A DNA stretch of 64,000 nt from Paraphysomonas bandaiensis (GCA_965644295.1 CBFFRP010000378.1:124001-188000), one strand, 5' to 3'. Shown: positions 17,592-29,697, counted from the first letter of the stretch. Translations and numbers: made by a program. Notes: generated from the sequence alone by a model not told the origin.

Positions 17592-20303
17592 ATGATTCAT
17601 ATGCTTCAAAGTATTATTTTCTATGTGTTTTTTACACATGCATTATCCTTATCACCAACATCCACTTCACAACTGCTATTTAGAAGTCAGAGCAGGTTTG
17701 AAATTCCATTCACATCTATTGAATCTCTGATACATTCATTTCTATAGGTTTATATCAGATGAAATGTTTTTACAATCCCAGAGCTCTTATATACAATCAC
17801 TTCAACGCGACAAAAAGTATCCCTTTGTGGTGGAGTATGATAGCAACTGTGGTGGACACTGTCATGCGAACATAGAGTCCAAATGGGCGTCCAACAGTCG
17901 CTATACTGTTATCAACGCTAAGCATGGTTTAGTTTACTGTGAATTACATGCGGTGAAGTCCATACTTAAGGGAGATTTTAACGTAAGCAGCGTGCACCCG
18001 TTCTTGCCAGAAATGAAAGTGGACAGGGATGTAACTTTTGGAACATCATGCAAGGACCCATTGTCGAGAGTATATCTACTGGTTACCGTCATGAAGATGA
18101 GCGATGATGAATTATTGGAGTTTGAGACTGCGCTAATGTCTAGACCGTCCGATTTGGACATGCTGGATATCGAAAACTTACGATCCGGAAGCCCATACAG
18201 TGTGATCGGTTTCACTGTCTCTTGTGGCAGAGCTGAGTCCGCAGTTATATATTTATCCAACATGCCCCAGGTTTTGTGGGTGGAGGAAAGAAAAGAAATT
18301 AAATTGCTAATGAAGTGGGCTAATGGCGTTACTCAAAGTGGTGTCGATGAAGTTCCAGTTATTCATGCAGCGGGGCTGACTGGACTCGGTCAAATCATCG
18401 GGATTTCAGACACCGGGATCGACAACTCTTCGTGCTTTTTCCACGACCCTGATGTGAAATTTCCATACGATACTCTTAACCTTGATCACCGCAAAGTTAT
18501 TTACTATGACACGTTTGCGGACAACGTGGATTTGAATGGACATGGTACACAAGTATCTAGTGTTGCAGCTGGAAATTGCATCGACAATGCGAAGACAGCA
18601 CAGTACAACGGAGCTGCGTTTGCAGGTAAAATTTCGTTTTTTGATATTGGGAGAGACAATAAATTGATGGTGCCGTCAAACGTAAATAACCAGCTCTTGG
18701 CGGAGCAATATGATAATGGTGCCAGAGTGTTGAGTTTCTCTTGGGGTACGACTTCAAATGAATACACTGTCGACGCAAGGTAAACATTCAATACATACTA
18801 TATTGAATTTGCTTATGAAATGAACTATAGGAATGTGGATCAATTTATGTGGGATAACGCTGATGCACTAGTACTTATTGCAGCTGGTAATGACGGGGAT
18901 GAATCGGATCCCAGCAACACCGTTGGCTCCCCGGCAACGGCGAAGAACTCTGTTGCTGTTGGGGCTAGCTTAAACAGCGCCAAGAGTTGGGCAGGAATCT
19001 CTGTTGACAAGAATATTGCGGAGCATGTTAATAGGAATTCCGTGGCTGGGTTTTCTTCCAGGGGACCCACGTCAGACGGGAGGTTAAAGCCTGATGTTTG
19101 TGGTGTAGGTATGTATCTGGCGACGTATCGTATGATATTTCTTTGCCGGAGATCATATAGTATTGTCTCGTGACGTGGGTTTCCATGCATTATGTTTCTA
19201 TTTTCTCCGTGAACAGGGCTGAATTTCTATATGTACTTACAGGGTCTCTCGTGTTCACTGCAACAAATTTATTTCCCCCCTCCAGTGAGACGCACAGTTC
19301 CAGAAGTAGAGTACAGGGCACATCGTTTTCTGCTCCACTACTAGCAGGTCATGCTGCATTGGTGCGGGAGTACTTTCTATCAGGATTTTACCCTACAGGC
19401 TCGAATAGAAGCAGTGACGGTTTTGTTCCTTCTGGAGCGTTGGTGAAAGCAATGCTAATTCACGGTGCAGAGGCTTTAACGGCCATTGTGTATGATGATT
19501 ATGTCGAAACGGGTACAGTACATGGGGATTTTATTCAGGGATACGGGCGGGCACAGTTGAATAACTCGCTTAGTTTTACGAATGCTACGAGGAATGGACT
19601 TACGCTCTTTGTCATTGGGGCAGTGGACAGTGCCAATGAAAACTACGCCGAGTTCGGGGTGGCAGATTCTCCTCACGAATATTCTTTCACTGTTGCAAAT
19701 GTAACAGTTCCGAAACCAATACGCGTAACGCTTGCTTATACGGTAAGTTGAAGTCGATAATCCTCCTGTATTATGCTTTTGTCATGACTCTAATGTGACT
19801 TTCCATTGAAACGTGCACGCTTGAGTAAAGTCATTATGCTGCTGGGATATGTTAGTAATATGTCTGCGTAGGATTATCCTGGGACGTTTGGTTCCACAAA
19901 CGCTTTAATAAATGACTTGGATATTGAACTTAGCAATTCCACTCATAATTTCTACCCGATTGTGACCAATAGTGACGATATGTATGACCGGAAAAACAAT
20001 CTAGAAGTGATTGTACTACACAATCCCGCACCAGGTGGATTGTATACTGTCAAAGTTACTCCAGTATCTGTAGTAATGGGCCCACAGCCATACGCATTGG
20101 TATTATCAGGAGAAGTGGGACAGCATGAGTATACTCCACATGGAAACGATAGTGATGAGGCTAGAGGCTTCTGGCCAGTGTCACTTTATACCATAGTCAT
20201 ATTTGTTGGAGCTGTATTATTCGGCTCCGCATTAGGGTCCTTCTTTTTTCGCTTATGTTGCTCGTCGACAAAGAAGTCGGTCAACCCTCATCAAAATGTA
20301 TGA
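17592..20303 (+). CDS. Subtilisin-family serine protease (S8), secreted, C-terminal membrane anchor
   Basis: Five exons (17592-17695, 17748-18779, 18831-19108, 19243-19742, 19872-20303) give 781 residues. Residues about 4-20 form a signal peptide. A Cys-containing propeptide-like region follows, then the S8 triad: Asp256 (S-D-T-G), His300 (N-G-H-G-T) and Ser499 (G-T-S-F-S-A-P), with the oxyanion Asn in A-A-G-N-D-G. After the catalytic domain come a jelly-roll-like P-domain segment (N-D-L-D) and a transmembrane helix at about 741-764 with a short basic Cys-rich tail. This gives a type I membrane protease, kexin/PCSK or SKI-1-like in layout though not clearly in sequence. Each intron removes in-frame stops, and each junction restores a conserved S8 segment. 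It lies in the spacer of the inverted glycosyltransferase duplication. Confidence 0.9.
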
Positions 20304-21589
20304 AAATAATATACCAAAGTTTTTAGCTCCGGAAAGTATATATTTAGAACCTTAGAAGCTAAAACTATTTTGTTGTAAATAAGTAAATATATGCCAAGCA
20401 TTTCGAATTTAGTACTGTAATGATCTTATCCAAAAATAACGACTACTTACAGTAACACAATGCGTAGACATCGTAGTTATTATTTCAATTTCAATATACA
20501 TCTATAATCAATACTCCATTATCCAATTTAGATAATTACTATATTTATATTCTACATTGTTATATATCTAAATTAACCTCGCCCCGCCTGATCCTATTAA
20601 ATAAGGATATCGGATCACATAATATCCGAATGCATTGCGTGGTGTACAAGTACTATATTTCAGATACATATAAAATGTAAATGCACGAAAATACATTGTC
20701 ACTAAGAAAGTGATACTTCGAGTAGCAATACGAAGCTATAAACTCAAACGTAGTCTACTCACTATACTTTGACCAATGTCATTGTTGGTTAACAAAAGAG
20801 TTTGTAAGAAATACATCTAAGTCAAACTTTGTTAATTAAGCTTCTGTAATCCCCACATATCATGTGCACAAGATTTAGCCAATTAGAGCTACAGTTAACA
20901 CAAAAATACCACTGAATACACATACACTTGCTGTCTATCACATTGCACTTTACAGTAAACAAGAATACTATAAGACAGCATCAATCTTATGAGAGTATAT
21001 CTTATTGTAGCATGAGACATACGGATCCTATAAGTCAACATGAGGACGATCAGTTATCCTTATGAACATCTCAGAATACTCTAAGTGAAGTAAAGTTATT
21101 GAGTTTAAGGTATCTCAGATAACAATAGAACACTCATTCAGTATGTAGTGTACTCCCACAGATAGATTATATGTCCATACAAGTAAGTTAATGATATCAT
21201 GTCCAGACATGCATGACAGGAGCGAGATTGTACAGTCCGTGTACTCGCTCTCCTCCTCTCTATGGTACAGTCCGTGTACTCGCTCTCCCGTGTACTCTCC
21301 TCTCTATGACAAAACTGTACTGTATAAAAACACCATAACAATCACCATTTAAAAACCCAGATTTTTGTTCTCAAAACCCATGTTTTCATTTTCAGTAGGA
21401 CTTGTTTTTATTCATAAAAATCCCAATAAATCCCTTATCCATGTTACTGCCTTAAAGGCAACAACCTAAATATCATATCGAAAATTACGGACTGAACATA
21501 CATTGTAAATCTCAGTGTAAGTATTGATGATAGATAGTGAGATATAATGATAACATTTCAATATGAATCTCATCGAAACAGATGACAAG
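20304..21589. other. Intergenic with a short tandem duplication
   Basis: AT-rich spacer between the subtilase and the right duplication arm. Around 21228-21312 a ~45-bp unit containing GTACAGTCCGTGTACTCGC is present twice in tandem, followed by a partial third copy (GTGTACTC and TCCTCTCTATG). No gene was recognised. Confidence 0.5.
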
Positions 21590-23375
21590 TGATCATATAA
21601 AGGGGTGAATCAACAGGTCATTCCCTCTATTAGTGATAGTATCGTCACCTTCTTGTGTGTTATATCATGAGTTCATTATCTACTTTAATTCTAGTTTACT
21701 TCTATGTGATTGTGTTGTGTGGGGTGTTGTTTATCACACATGCGAATGTATACAGTGAGATGACTCCTCTCAGCAGTAAACTCATTCAAACACATCAAGT
21801 AGATAAGAAATTTTATATTTACCCTCTCGATCAAAAGTTTTGGTGGAGATGGCCTGATCCAGATGCGAACTGCAGTCATCATAACTATCTAAGTCATTCG
21901 CATGCACTAAACTCTGGTGAGTGGCGACAGTTGCAATAAAACTTACCTGATTATTGTTTTTTGTTATTAAGGGATGGGAAATGTGTTGGACTTAGACTCT
22001 GGTATGATGAATACTTGGCATGACAGTATGTTCAACTCGATATTCAACCGCCTTAAGCGGAGCAAGCGGAGAACATATGACCCAGAGGAGGTGCGACATA
22101 CTGATTCTACATTATGTTCATTGACATTATATGTAGGCTTCTTTGTTTGTGATTCCTTATGATTTGGGTTTGGATGGCTACATAGCCCCTAATTGTCGCC
22201 TTCGTAAGAGATGCTCAAAGAAGTTTGTGGAAGAACTGAAGTCCTATCTCTTGGGGCAAAAGTACTTCCCCAGGACTAATGGAACCGATCACGTAGTTCT
22301 CTGGAGTCTTGGTATGTATCATCCCTGGCCTCGAAATGGAGGCAACGATATTCTTGCAAAATTTTGCAAACACTGTGTGACGACATGTTATTGGATGGAT
22401 CCTGTTGCTCCGATGAACTTCATGTCGGTACCTTTCCCCTCCTCTTACCACTGGTGGGATGGAATCAAAACTATCCCGTGGGACGATTCCACTGCCTCAG
22501 AACGTACAATACAGGCGCTCTATATTGGAGCTACCTTGACAAGAAACCCAGACCACACAAGGATTCGACGAGCCATGGCTGCTCAGTGTGAAGCCCACGT
22601 GAACTGCACCTGGTTGCAAATCTCACATTCTTCTATGGACAATAGTCTAAAGGACTTCATTTCGTCGTACCGGAGAAGTGTGTTTTGTCTATGTCCACCT
22701 GGTGATGACCCTGCTCGTAAGGCCTTGTTTGATATTCTTTTGTCTGGATGTATCCCTGTTATTTTTCACGTGAGCGCTCTATTCAATCAATACCTGTGGC
22801 ATATTGGGGAGAAACTTGCTCGAGAGATCAGTGTCAATATCCCTGGTCGTCAAGTTAGTGCGCGTAAACTTCAGTTTATGGATTTTCTGTTAAACATTAG
22901 CCCGGAGACTATTCGCCGTAAACAGAGAGCTATAGCGGAATTGGCACCAAGGCTGCAATATTCCATGCCTCCTCTTCATATGCTTTCTAATATTAGCGAC
23001 GAAACGCCATGGGATCCGCCATTTAGAGATGCAGTTGATGTCATGTTGGATGGAATGGTAGATAGAGCAGAGAAGTTAGCTAGGAATGAGTCCACTGGAT
23101 ACCCGGAGATACAGCTTGACCACCGAGAGTGGTCGCAGAGGTATTCTCTCCCAAGCACGTAGTATCTATGAGTAAAATGCTGCGGACTTCGTATAGATAT
23201 TCCAATTGAAGTATTTGATATTCCGCTTATTAGGGTAGAATGTTTTTGGTTAGAGAATACAGAATACAACACGAAGAAGATAATAGTTATGCTCTCTCTG
23301 TATCAATATGATGGTAGTGGGTGTTATGAACCTGATATACGGTTAATTTACAATTAATTATTTAGGCTTTAGTGT
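21590..23375 (+). repeat. Right arm of 1.8-kb inverted gene duplication
   Basis: Inverted copy of 15155-16963. It matches to within ~75 bp 5' of the start codon and ~210 bp 3' of the stop. Intron 2 is 46 bp here against 61 bp in the left arm, so the two copies can be told apart. Confidence 0.9.
21667..23162 (+). CDS. Exostosin-family (GT47) glycosyltransferase, copy 2
   Basis: Three exons (21667-21916, 21972-22090, 22137-23162) with the same phases and exon lengths (250, 119, 1026 bp) as the inverted copy, giving 464 residues. The type II anchor, the F-x-I-P-Y segment and the F-C-L-C-P-P-G-D...S-G-C-I-P-V-I exostosin signature are intact. Intron 2 starts GTGCGA instead of GTACGA and is 15 bp shorter. 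Most amino-acid differences from copy 1 fall in the stem and first two-thirds of the protein; the last ~150 residues differ at only about two positions. Both copies appear functional. The donor sugar and acceptor are unknown. Confidence 0.88.
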
Positions 23376-23762
23376 AATGCTTCTGCATATTTTATCTTAT
23401 TATCAAGCGGCGAGTGTGGTTCGTTGCAATTAGCCCTCACAATTGCGTTATACGTGTTAGTTGCTAATGTCGCACTTTTTTTCTACTTGTGCATAGTGGT
23501 TTATCAATTTTTGTAATATGGGTATGTACACGTTGCATCGATGCAAAGTAAAAGTGTGTTGTAAAAGGTGAATTATATATAGACTTAGCTGATGTTGGAA
23601 GCGGAAAAGAACTAAACTTTAACAAGAAATCACCTACATTAGATATGTTATGACGTGGTTACTAAATACAGCTTAGGTCTAGCGCTCTTACTTATACGTG
23701 TAACTATCGCGCTTGTAAATATGTAACTACAAATAACTATGCCGGAAACGGGGAAGATGTTT
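23376..23762. other. Intergenic, nothing recognised
   Basis: Spacer between the convergent 3' ends of glycosyltransferase copy 2 and the phytanoyl-CoA dioxygenase family gene. No coding signal or repeat was recognised. Confidence 0.4.
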
Positions 23763-24893
23763 TTACAACACATCGGCCATACCTTCAAACTCTATCCATA
23801 AGTCTTCGATACCCTGGCCTTTCCTATTCTCGTGGTCTCTATGCGATATACGGAAATAAACCATTCGTCTCACTTCATGGGAATAGTTAGGCCCCCCTCT
23901 ATGAGCCAATTTCTGATGCAGGAGTACTACATCGCCTGGGTGCAAAAGAAGTTGTGTAGGTTCGCCAAGATTAGGTCGTGCAACGGTTTGAGGCTCTCTG
24001 GAGGCAGCAAATTGACGTATATACGGCTGTAGAGAGTAATGACTACCGGGAAATACACAGAGATTTCCAGCGAAAGGTTCCATTTGATCACTGAGTGCGA
24101 TCCCAACGAGAAGAGTAAATGGAGAGATATCGCCCTTGTTTATTCCATCTGTATGCCAGTGCATACCACCTAATTGTCCATGCGCAGGTGCGTCTACCAT
24201 TTGCGGAAAACGGAGAGCAATCTGACAAGCGTGAACATGGTTGAGTTTAATTTGCTCTTCAGCATGACCACTTCCCCATAGCGATACAGTAGTGCGTGAT
24301 ACCTTTTCACAACTACTGTCGCCATGAAGAAGCAGAGACACAGAGGTAGCCAAAGGGGTGGAGTAATAGAGCGACATGAGATCAGGGTCGTTGGAATGCA
24401 TGTTTGTCAGTTTATTATCTCCCTCACGTGTCAGTCCCTGCGGGTTTCCCTCAACAGCGCTTCCTATCAGGAAATTAATTCGTTTGATAGCACGTAAACA
24501 GAGACTTCTTGGTATATATCCTTTTAGCACTGCATAGCCATCAACAAGTAAGGTAAGCTTAACCTCCGATGAGAAGGATTCACACGGCCCGCGATACATA
24601 TCCACCGTTTCTACACAGGGCGATCGTTGTGCATGACTTCGACCACCACTGACCCAATTAACCAGCCTCTGGCCAATACCAGCTACTGATTTACTGTCAT
24701 CTAGCCACACATCTAACTTAGATGACCACTGCGGATCATAAACCATATACTGAAGTTTTCCTTCTTGATAAAGCTTCCGTAAACGTGGTCGTGACATTAA
24801 TACCTGTTGTCCGAAGGAACTATCAAGCCATTGAACTTTCTCTTGTGGTGTGATACACTCTGAATATCTCTCTTTACATGCCAATGAGCTCAT
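23763..24893 (-). CDS. Phytanoyl-CoA dioxygenase (PhyH) family Fe(II)/2-oxoglutarate oxygenase
   Basis: Single-exon gene of 376 residues. The C-terminal half holds the double-stranded beta-helix core: the metal-binding H-x-D as His247/Asp249 in H-W-H-T-D-G, the distal His331 in L-A-H-R-G-G, and a following basic segment (R-R-M-V-Y-F-R) suited to 2-oxoglutarate binding. PhyH enzymes hydroxylate lipids or small molecules; the substrate is not deducible. The ~120-residue N-terminal part has no recognised domain. The start is the first ATG (24893); an in-frame GTG further upstream was not used. No targeting signal is evident, so a cytosolic location is likely. It lacks introns, unlike most neighbours. 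Confidence 0.82.
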   Translation of the reverse strand: MSSLACKERYSECITPQEKVQWLDSSFGQQVLMSRPRLRKLYQEGKLQYMVYDPQWSSKLDVWLDDSKSVAGIGQRLVNWVSGGRSHAQRSPCVETVDMYRGPCESFSSEVKLTLLVDGYAVLKGYIPRSLCLRAIKRINFLIGSAVEGNPQGLTREGDNKLTNMHSNDPDLMSLYYSTPLATSVSLLLHGDSSCEKVSRTTVSLWGSGHAEEQIKLNHVHACQIALRFPQMVDAPAHGQLGGMHWHTDGINKGDISPFTLLVGIALSDQMEPFAGNLCVFPGSHYSLQPYIRQFAASREPQTVARPNLGEPTQLLLHPGDVVLLHQKLAHRGGPNYSHEVRRMVYFRISHRDHENRKGQGIEDLWIEFEGMADVL

Positions 24894-25398
24894 TAGACAA
24901 ACTATCGACCCCTTGTTTAAATCAAACACGCTAGATTAATCGATACATATTCATTTCTCAACTGAAATGAATGATACAGTGACGAAAAATGTCTAATCAG
25001 TGATATTTAATGGGATTGGAAGCTAGTAGTGATGCAAGTATACATATGTATATAATGTATGTATTAAATCAGTTTATATTCCATTGACTTCGAAGTTTAA
25101 TCATTGGCATCTGATTGGCTTAAGATATACTTCATAGCGTCATCCAATTCACTCTTATATAATGGACTATCTTAACTCATTTCATATACCCATATCATTT
25201 CATATCATATCACATACTCTACTGTGTACACTTTATATCGAAAATCAGGGGTTTTGTTTTCTTTGCAGAGATTTTATTGGACAAGATTTCTTCCTTATTT
25301 CCACGCACCTTGAGCAATATACAGTACATACATGACACAACTCACGCTATTAAATCCACTGCACTGAACATAAACATATGACATATTGCTAAGTGTTC
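24894..25398. other. Divergent intergenic region, PhyH / DUF402 genes
   Basis: About 500 bp of AT-rich sequence with tandem CATATCATTTCATATCAT-like repeats near 25180-25215. It separates two divergent starts and probably contains both promoters. No gene was seen. Confidence 0.4.
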
Positions 25399-26028
25399 AT
25401 GTCGAAACCAAGTCAGCGATTATTCAGCCTCTTAACAAAGCATCATGGCAAAACAAAATTAAACCAATCCCTTTCAATCAATGCAGTAACAGCTGCTCAA
25501 TCTAACCCCACCCTTATTGAGATCAAACATCGCGTTGGTAAGCCATCACTACATATTCCCATCGAAAATTGGATACATTCTCGGGATTTATGTGTTGGAA
25601 GATGGCTTGCTGAAGATGGAAACGAATATAAACTTCCTGCTGGGACATATTCTTGGGGAATATGGTGGTCAGATAAACGTATTGGCGCTTACCGTTTACA
25701 TGACAGCTATGGCAATATTGTATCATACCGTTTAGATGTATTGAAAGAAATGCAATGCAGTGTATTTGATTGCAAACCTGCTATTGAATTTTCCGATCTC
25801 GTGGTGGATATGTGGTTGTTTCCGGACGATACGGGTAGGGTTGACCCCAGAGATGTGGTTGTAGAAGATGAAGATGAGGCGAAACAATTGCATAGAGATG
25901 GCGTTTTATCTGCAGAAGAGATGGATATAATTGGCTCTACAGTCAATTATGTTCTGAAGCGTCCTCAGGAGACTGTCCGAGCTATAGATGCAGCCATAGA
26001 TACTGCTGTCGCATCAGCAATGAATTGA
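25399..26028 (+). CDS. DUF402-domain protein
   Basis: Single-exon protein of 209 residues. The C-terminal half matches the DUF402 pattern: W-G-I-W-W, Y-R-L-D-V-L, D-L-V-V-D-M-W-L-F-P-D and then the hallmark D-E-D-E-A followed by G-V-L-S-A-E-E. DUF402 domains occur in bacterial FomD-like nucleoside-diphosphate hydrolases and RNase-associated proteins, where acidic residues bind a divalent metal. That biochemical role is therefore possible here but not shown. The first ~30 residues are basic and Ser/Leu-rich and could be a mitochondrial or plastid targeting sequence (inference). The ATG at 25399 was chosen over an in-frame GTG two codons earlier. Confidence 0.7.
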   Translation: MSKPSQRLFSLLTKHHGKTKLNQSLSINAVTAAQSNPTLIEIKHRVGKPSLHIPIENWIHSRDLCVGRWLAEDGNEYKLPAGTYSWGIWWSDKRIGAYRLHDSYGNIVSYRLDVLKEMQCSVFDCKPAIEFSDLVVDMWLFPDDTGRVDPRDVVVEDEDEAKQLHRDGVLSAEEMDIIGSTVNYVLKRPQETVRAIDAAIDTAVASAMN

Positions 26029-27995
26029 TTAGCCCTATCAGGTGTACGTGTTAAAATGTGAAAGTGCTGTGTATATATTAAATCTATATCAAAAGCATTT
26101 CTTGAGCTGAACCTCCGCTTTTAGTATTTTATAATTTAGATTTCTTTCGCCAGAGTACTTTCTGTTTTCATGGTACCTATGGAGTTGGAAAAAAAATAAT
26201 GTAAATATATTTCATATTCTTTATGAAACTTATGCAATTCTTGATACTACCTACACTAGTTATAACTCTTTATGAATTTTGGCACCATATGGAATAAATA
26301 TTTTTCCTTGCTGATGATTCTTTGTGACTCATTATATAGCTATGAGCAAGTAAGGATATAATTTTCCGTACGAATTATCAGAAGAGATGATAACTGGTTT
26401 GTTGCACATGCTTGGGGCGATGAGGTAACACTAGTATTATGTACTAGAAGGCAGTATGAAGCAACCGCTAAGTAGTATCAAAAGTAGCAATGTTGAATTA
26501 GCTACTATATGAGCAATTTCGAATCTTTTGCAATCCTAGTTACGTTATAAACCATAGGTTATTTCTAAAATTTGATGGGATACGCTGCCGACCCACTAAC
26601 ACTATACCAATCACGCCACGGAGAAAGGTACAGTTGTAGGAGAAAGCAATCCAGCACCAACCCTTATCGCCGTCACCAATATCTGTGATCACACAGTAAT
26701 ATGGTCAGTGAAAGGAATTCCGATACATATGACACAAGTACAGAGCACCGATTCTTTATTGACACTCACTACGCCGGATTTCGGGGACTTCACTACTAAA
26801 ACGTAAATACGCAACATACTCGACAAAGGTTCAAAGTTTGTGGTAAAGGCTTAAAATTTACATTGGTATGTCCTATCTTTAGTCAGACCAAACTTTCACC
26901 CATTCCGTATAAAGATATCAGATAATGATATATTGCCCAAATATATATGTTCGTTCGTCTTCTTCTCCTTAAAATATGGATACAATATATATATTGCTAA
27001 TACGAGAGAAGAGCACTAAATACATGGGTAATGATGTTCGTTAAGAGAAGACTACGCTCTGGTCCCGTATTAGAGGTCTGACTAATTTATAAGTGAGTGC
27101 TACATGATATCATTGATTGGTGATAATGTCACATTCCGAGGGCGTACCCTTTTGATTGGTAAATATATTGGAATCACACTATCGAAATAAGGCCAATAAG
27201 TATGCTAAGATACTGCTGCCCTGTACGTGGCTGACCAGATATGGCGATTGATGGTACAGTTTTTTTGTGAATCTTCTGTACAATATACCCACTTTTTACA
27301 CAAACGTAGTAGAAAATCCACCTTTTCCACAAGTACTAGTAACAGAAATCCCACTTTTTCCAAACGAAATTCTATACCTTTTCATTTCGTCTACAATGAT
27401 TCACAGATGTTCATTCTTCCTCCAAATGAGCCAAGAACTCCCCTTTATGTCACGAAATGGATGTAGCTATGATACATAGTAGCGATTGATTTATCCACTA
27501 AACTTTATTGATGATTATGTTGTGTACTACAGGCTATTTCTAAAATCCTCTGATATTGGTATTTCCTACAAAAATATCCCAGAATTTCTATCTTTTTTTT
27601 TATAAACTTACTGGTTGACCAAAATTTTGTACAGGAATATCACACATCTGTAGACACATAATCCCTGATGACAAAATAACCCATATATGGGATATATATT
27701 ATACTATCGCCATAAAATGTATGATATAGAATAATACACAGCTGTATGTATGTATGTGGGGAAGTTCATCGTACACCGTACAGCAGTAGAATACCACACT
27801 CTATATGCATACATATATCTGCAATCTTCGTGTCATAGTAAACACACATTATTCAGCAATAAATAATCAGATTTCCCCCCCTGTATTTTGCAAGGAAATA
27901 TATCTGTCCCTCCTATTGCATTATTTGTGAGTTCATTGCATTAACTCATCAACACTATACATTAGAGAGGATTGTTAATATATACTATTAATAAC
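26029..27995. other. Long intergenic region with decayed-looking coding scraps
   Basis: Nearly 2 kb without a convincing gene. Two short ATG-less open stretches (about 26363-26475 and 26598-26806, plus strand) have protein-like composition but no family resemblance and no splice sites that join them cleanly; they may be remnants. Near 27130 the sequence CATTCCGAGGGCGTACCC matches the inverted terminal sequence of the 0.5-kb repeat family at 39.7 and 50.1 kb, so an element end may be stranded here. Confidence 0.4.
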
Positions 27996-29697
27996 ATGGC
28001 TGACTATCCACATCCCCCCATACAATACAAGGAAATGAGAGAGAGAATACGGACAGGATTGCCCTGTAATGAAGCAAGGCAATTGTGGTGGCCGATTCTT
28101 GGTAAGAGAAAGTGAGGAATATGATTGATTGACTTATAGTCTGTTTGTAGTGAAAACCGGATACCATCAGAGCGTGGATCAAGGTAAAAGAACCATATGA
28201 CGCAACAACATGTTTACGTTGACGGTGTTTGTAGTACCTGATATACCTGGGTTAGCGAGAAAACGATGGACATGGGCTCTACAGTCGTTGCATGGGAATG
28301 ACGATCCTGTGGATGTTAATTTGGAGTGGAATGAAATGGAGGAGGGCGAAGTGGCGAAAGAGGTAATGCAGATGCTTATCCGTCAGTATCACATGCCAGA
28401 ACCTGGCTTAGTTGCTTCGCTGGTAAGAACCCTGAGCGCAGTACTGTCCAACCGAGCGATACTGTTCTCAACGTGTTGCGATATAATGGGACGACCGGGA
28501 TGGTTCATTTCCCCAGAGCCTGCAAGTCACCGCTTAAAACTGTTCACCTTCCGCGAGCTCGGAAAGCGCATAATTCCACAGACGTACAGTCAATTAGATG
28601 CCATTGGAGCGCTAACTGACACGTACTTGAATATAATTCTTGTGGATATGATGGCACCGGTTCTCACACCTGAGCAATGTAATAAAGTGGTAAGATATAT
28701 GCACCCAATATTTATAGCATGACGTCATTCCGTGTAGTTGGATGCATACCTTATCGACGGGGTGAAAACACTATACCGTTACGGCCTGGGGCTGTTCAAG
28801 ATGTTTAAAGATCAAATCAAGAAGAAGGTTTACAAAACAGGGGAACAGTTTTGGAGTGCCATGCGAGCATACCACTTGGGAGGTATTGACTTCCAGCAGT
28901 TGTCAGACCTTTCTCTGGACAACCATCGCTCCGTTTTTCAGCGATCTACTGTACCACCACGTACTAAACTTGCTGCGATTGAATTGAAAGCTCGAGAGGC
29001 TCTGGGAGAGACCTTACGTGAACCGTTGGGATTGGACTACGACCCCGCCATGATCGGAGAGTCTTCCTCTACTGGTAACGAAGGAATCAATCCTTCTGAT
29101 TCCATCATACTGGACTCAACTGCATGTTCTACCCTCAATTCATTTCTGCCACCCAGTACTCGCATGGAGGGTATGGATCTCACGTTTTCTACATACAACG
29201 ATGGATGGAGTTTTTTTAATCTATATGAAATGGTTGAACACCTCTCTCCATGTGTCATCCTATTACGTACCGTGGAAACCGACGCCATATTAGGAATGTA
29301 TATGTCAACTCCGATTGCTCCTCCTTCCATGGATGTACGAGGGGACGGCCAGTGTTTCTGCTTTCGCCTGGATGGACCGAATGCCGCTAAATTTCCGTGG
29401 ACCTCACCCGAAGAGAAGATTGGTAGCTCTACTCTTGTCACCGCCACGCAGTTCGCCCACTGTACACCAACTTATATGGCATTCGGCGGGTCAAATCAGC
29501 ACGGGACTAATGCTCTACGCATTGACAGTGATCTCTCACAGGCGTCATCTGGACCGTCAGACACCTACGATAACCCTCCCCTCGCCCCTGAGGAACCACG
29601 ACAGCCGTTTCAGGTGCAGAACGTAGAGGTGTTCTGTGGACGTTCATCGATGGCGAAACATGGACGCTCTAAAAGCGTGCCCCGAAAGGATCGCTAG
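27996..29697 (+). CDS. TBC-TLDc domain protein (TBC1D24/Skywalker-like Rab GAP-like)
   Basis: Four exons (27996-28101, 28151-28183, 28235-28689, 28738-29697) yield 517 residues; exon 2 is only 33 bp. The start carries the TBC opening R-x-R-I-R-x-G-L-P. The second half of the TBC domain is visible at about residues 180-235 (L-D-A-Y-L-I-D-G-x-K-x-L-Y-R-x-G-L), and a TLDc domain spans about 338-500 with Y-N-D-G-W-S, I-L-G-M-Y-M-S, A-F-G-G-S and a V-E-V-F end. TBC plus TLDc is the architecture of TBC1D24, which acts in vesicle traffic and oxidative-stress resistance. The canonical Rab-GAP Arg and Gln fingers are not obvious, as in TBC1D24 itself. The tail is basic. Confidence 0.8.

Noticed and set aside
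23763-24929. Longer N-terminus for the phytanoyl-CoA dioxygenase family protein
   Set aside because: The extension begins with GTG and adds no conserved residues.
26363-26806. Two short open stretches with protein-like composition on the plus strand
   Set aside because: No start codon, no family resemblance and no splice sites joining them in frame; treated as possible remnants only.
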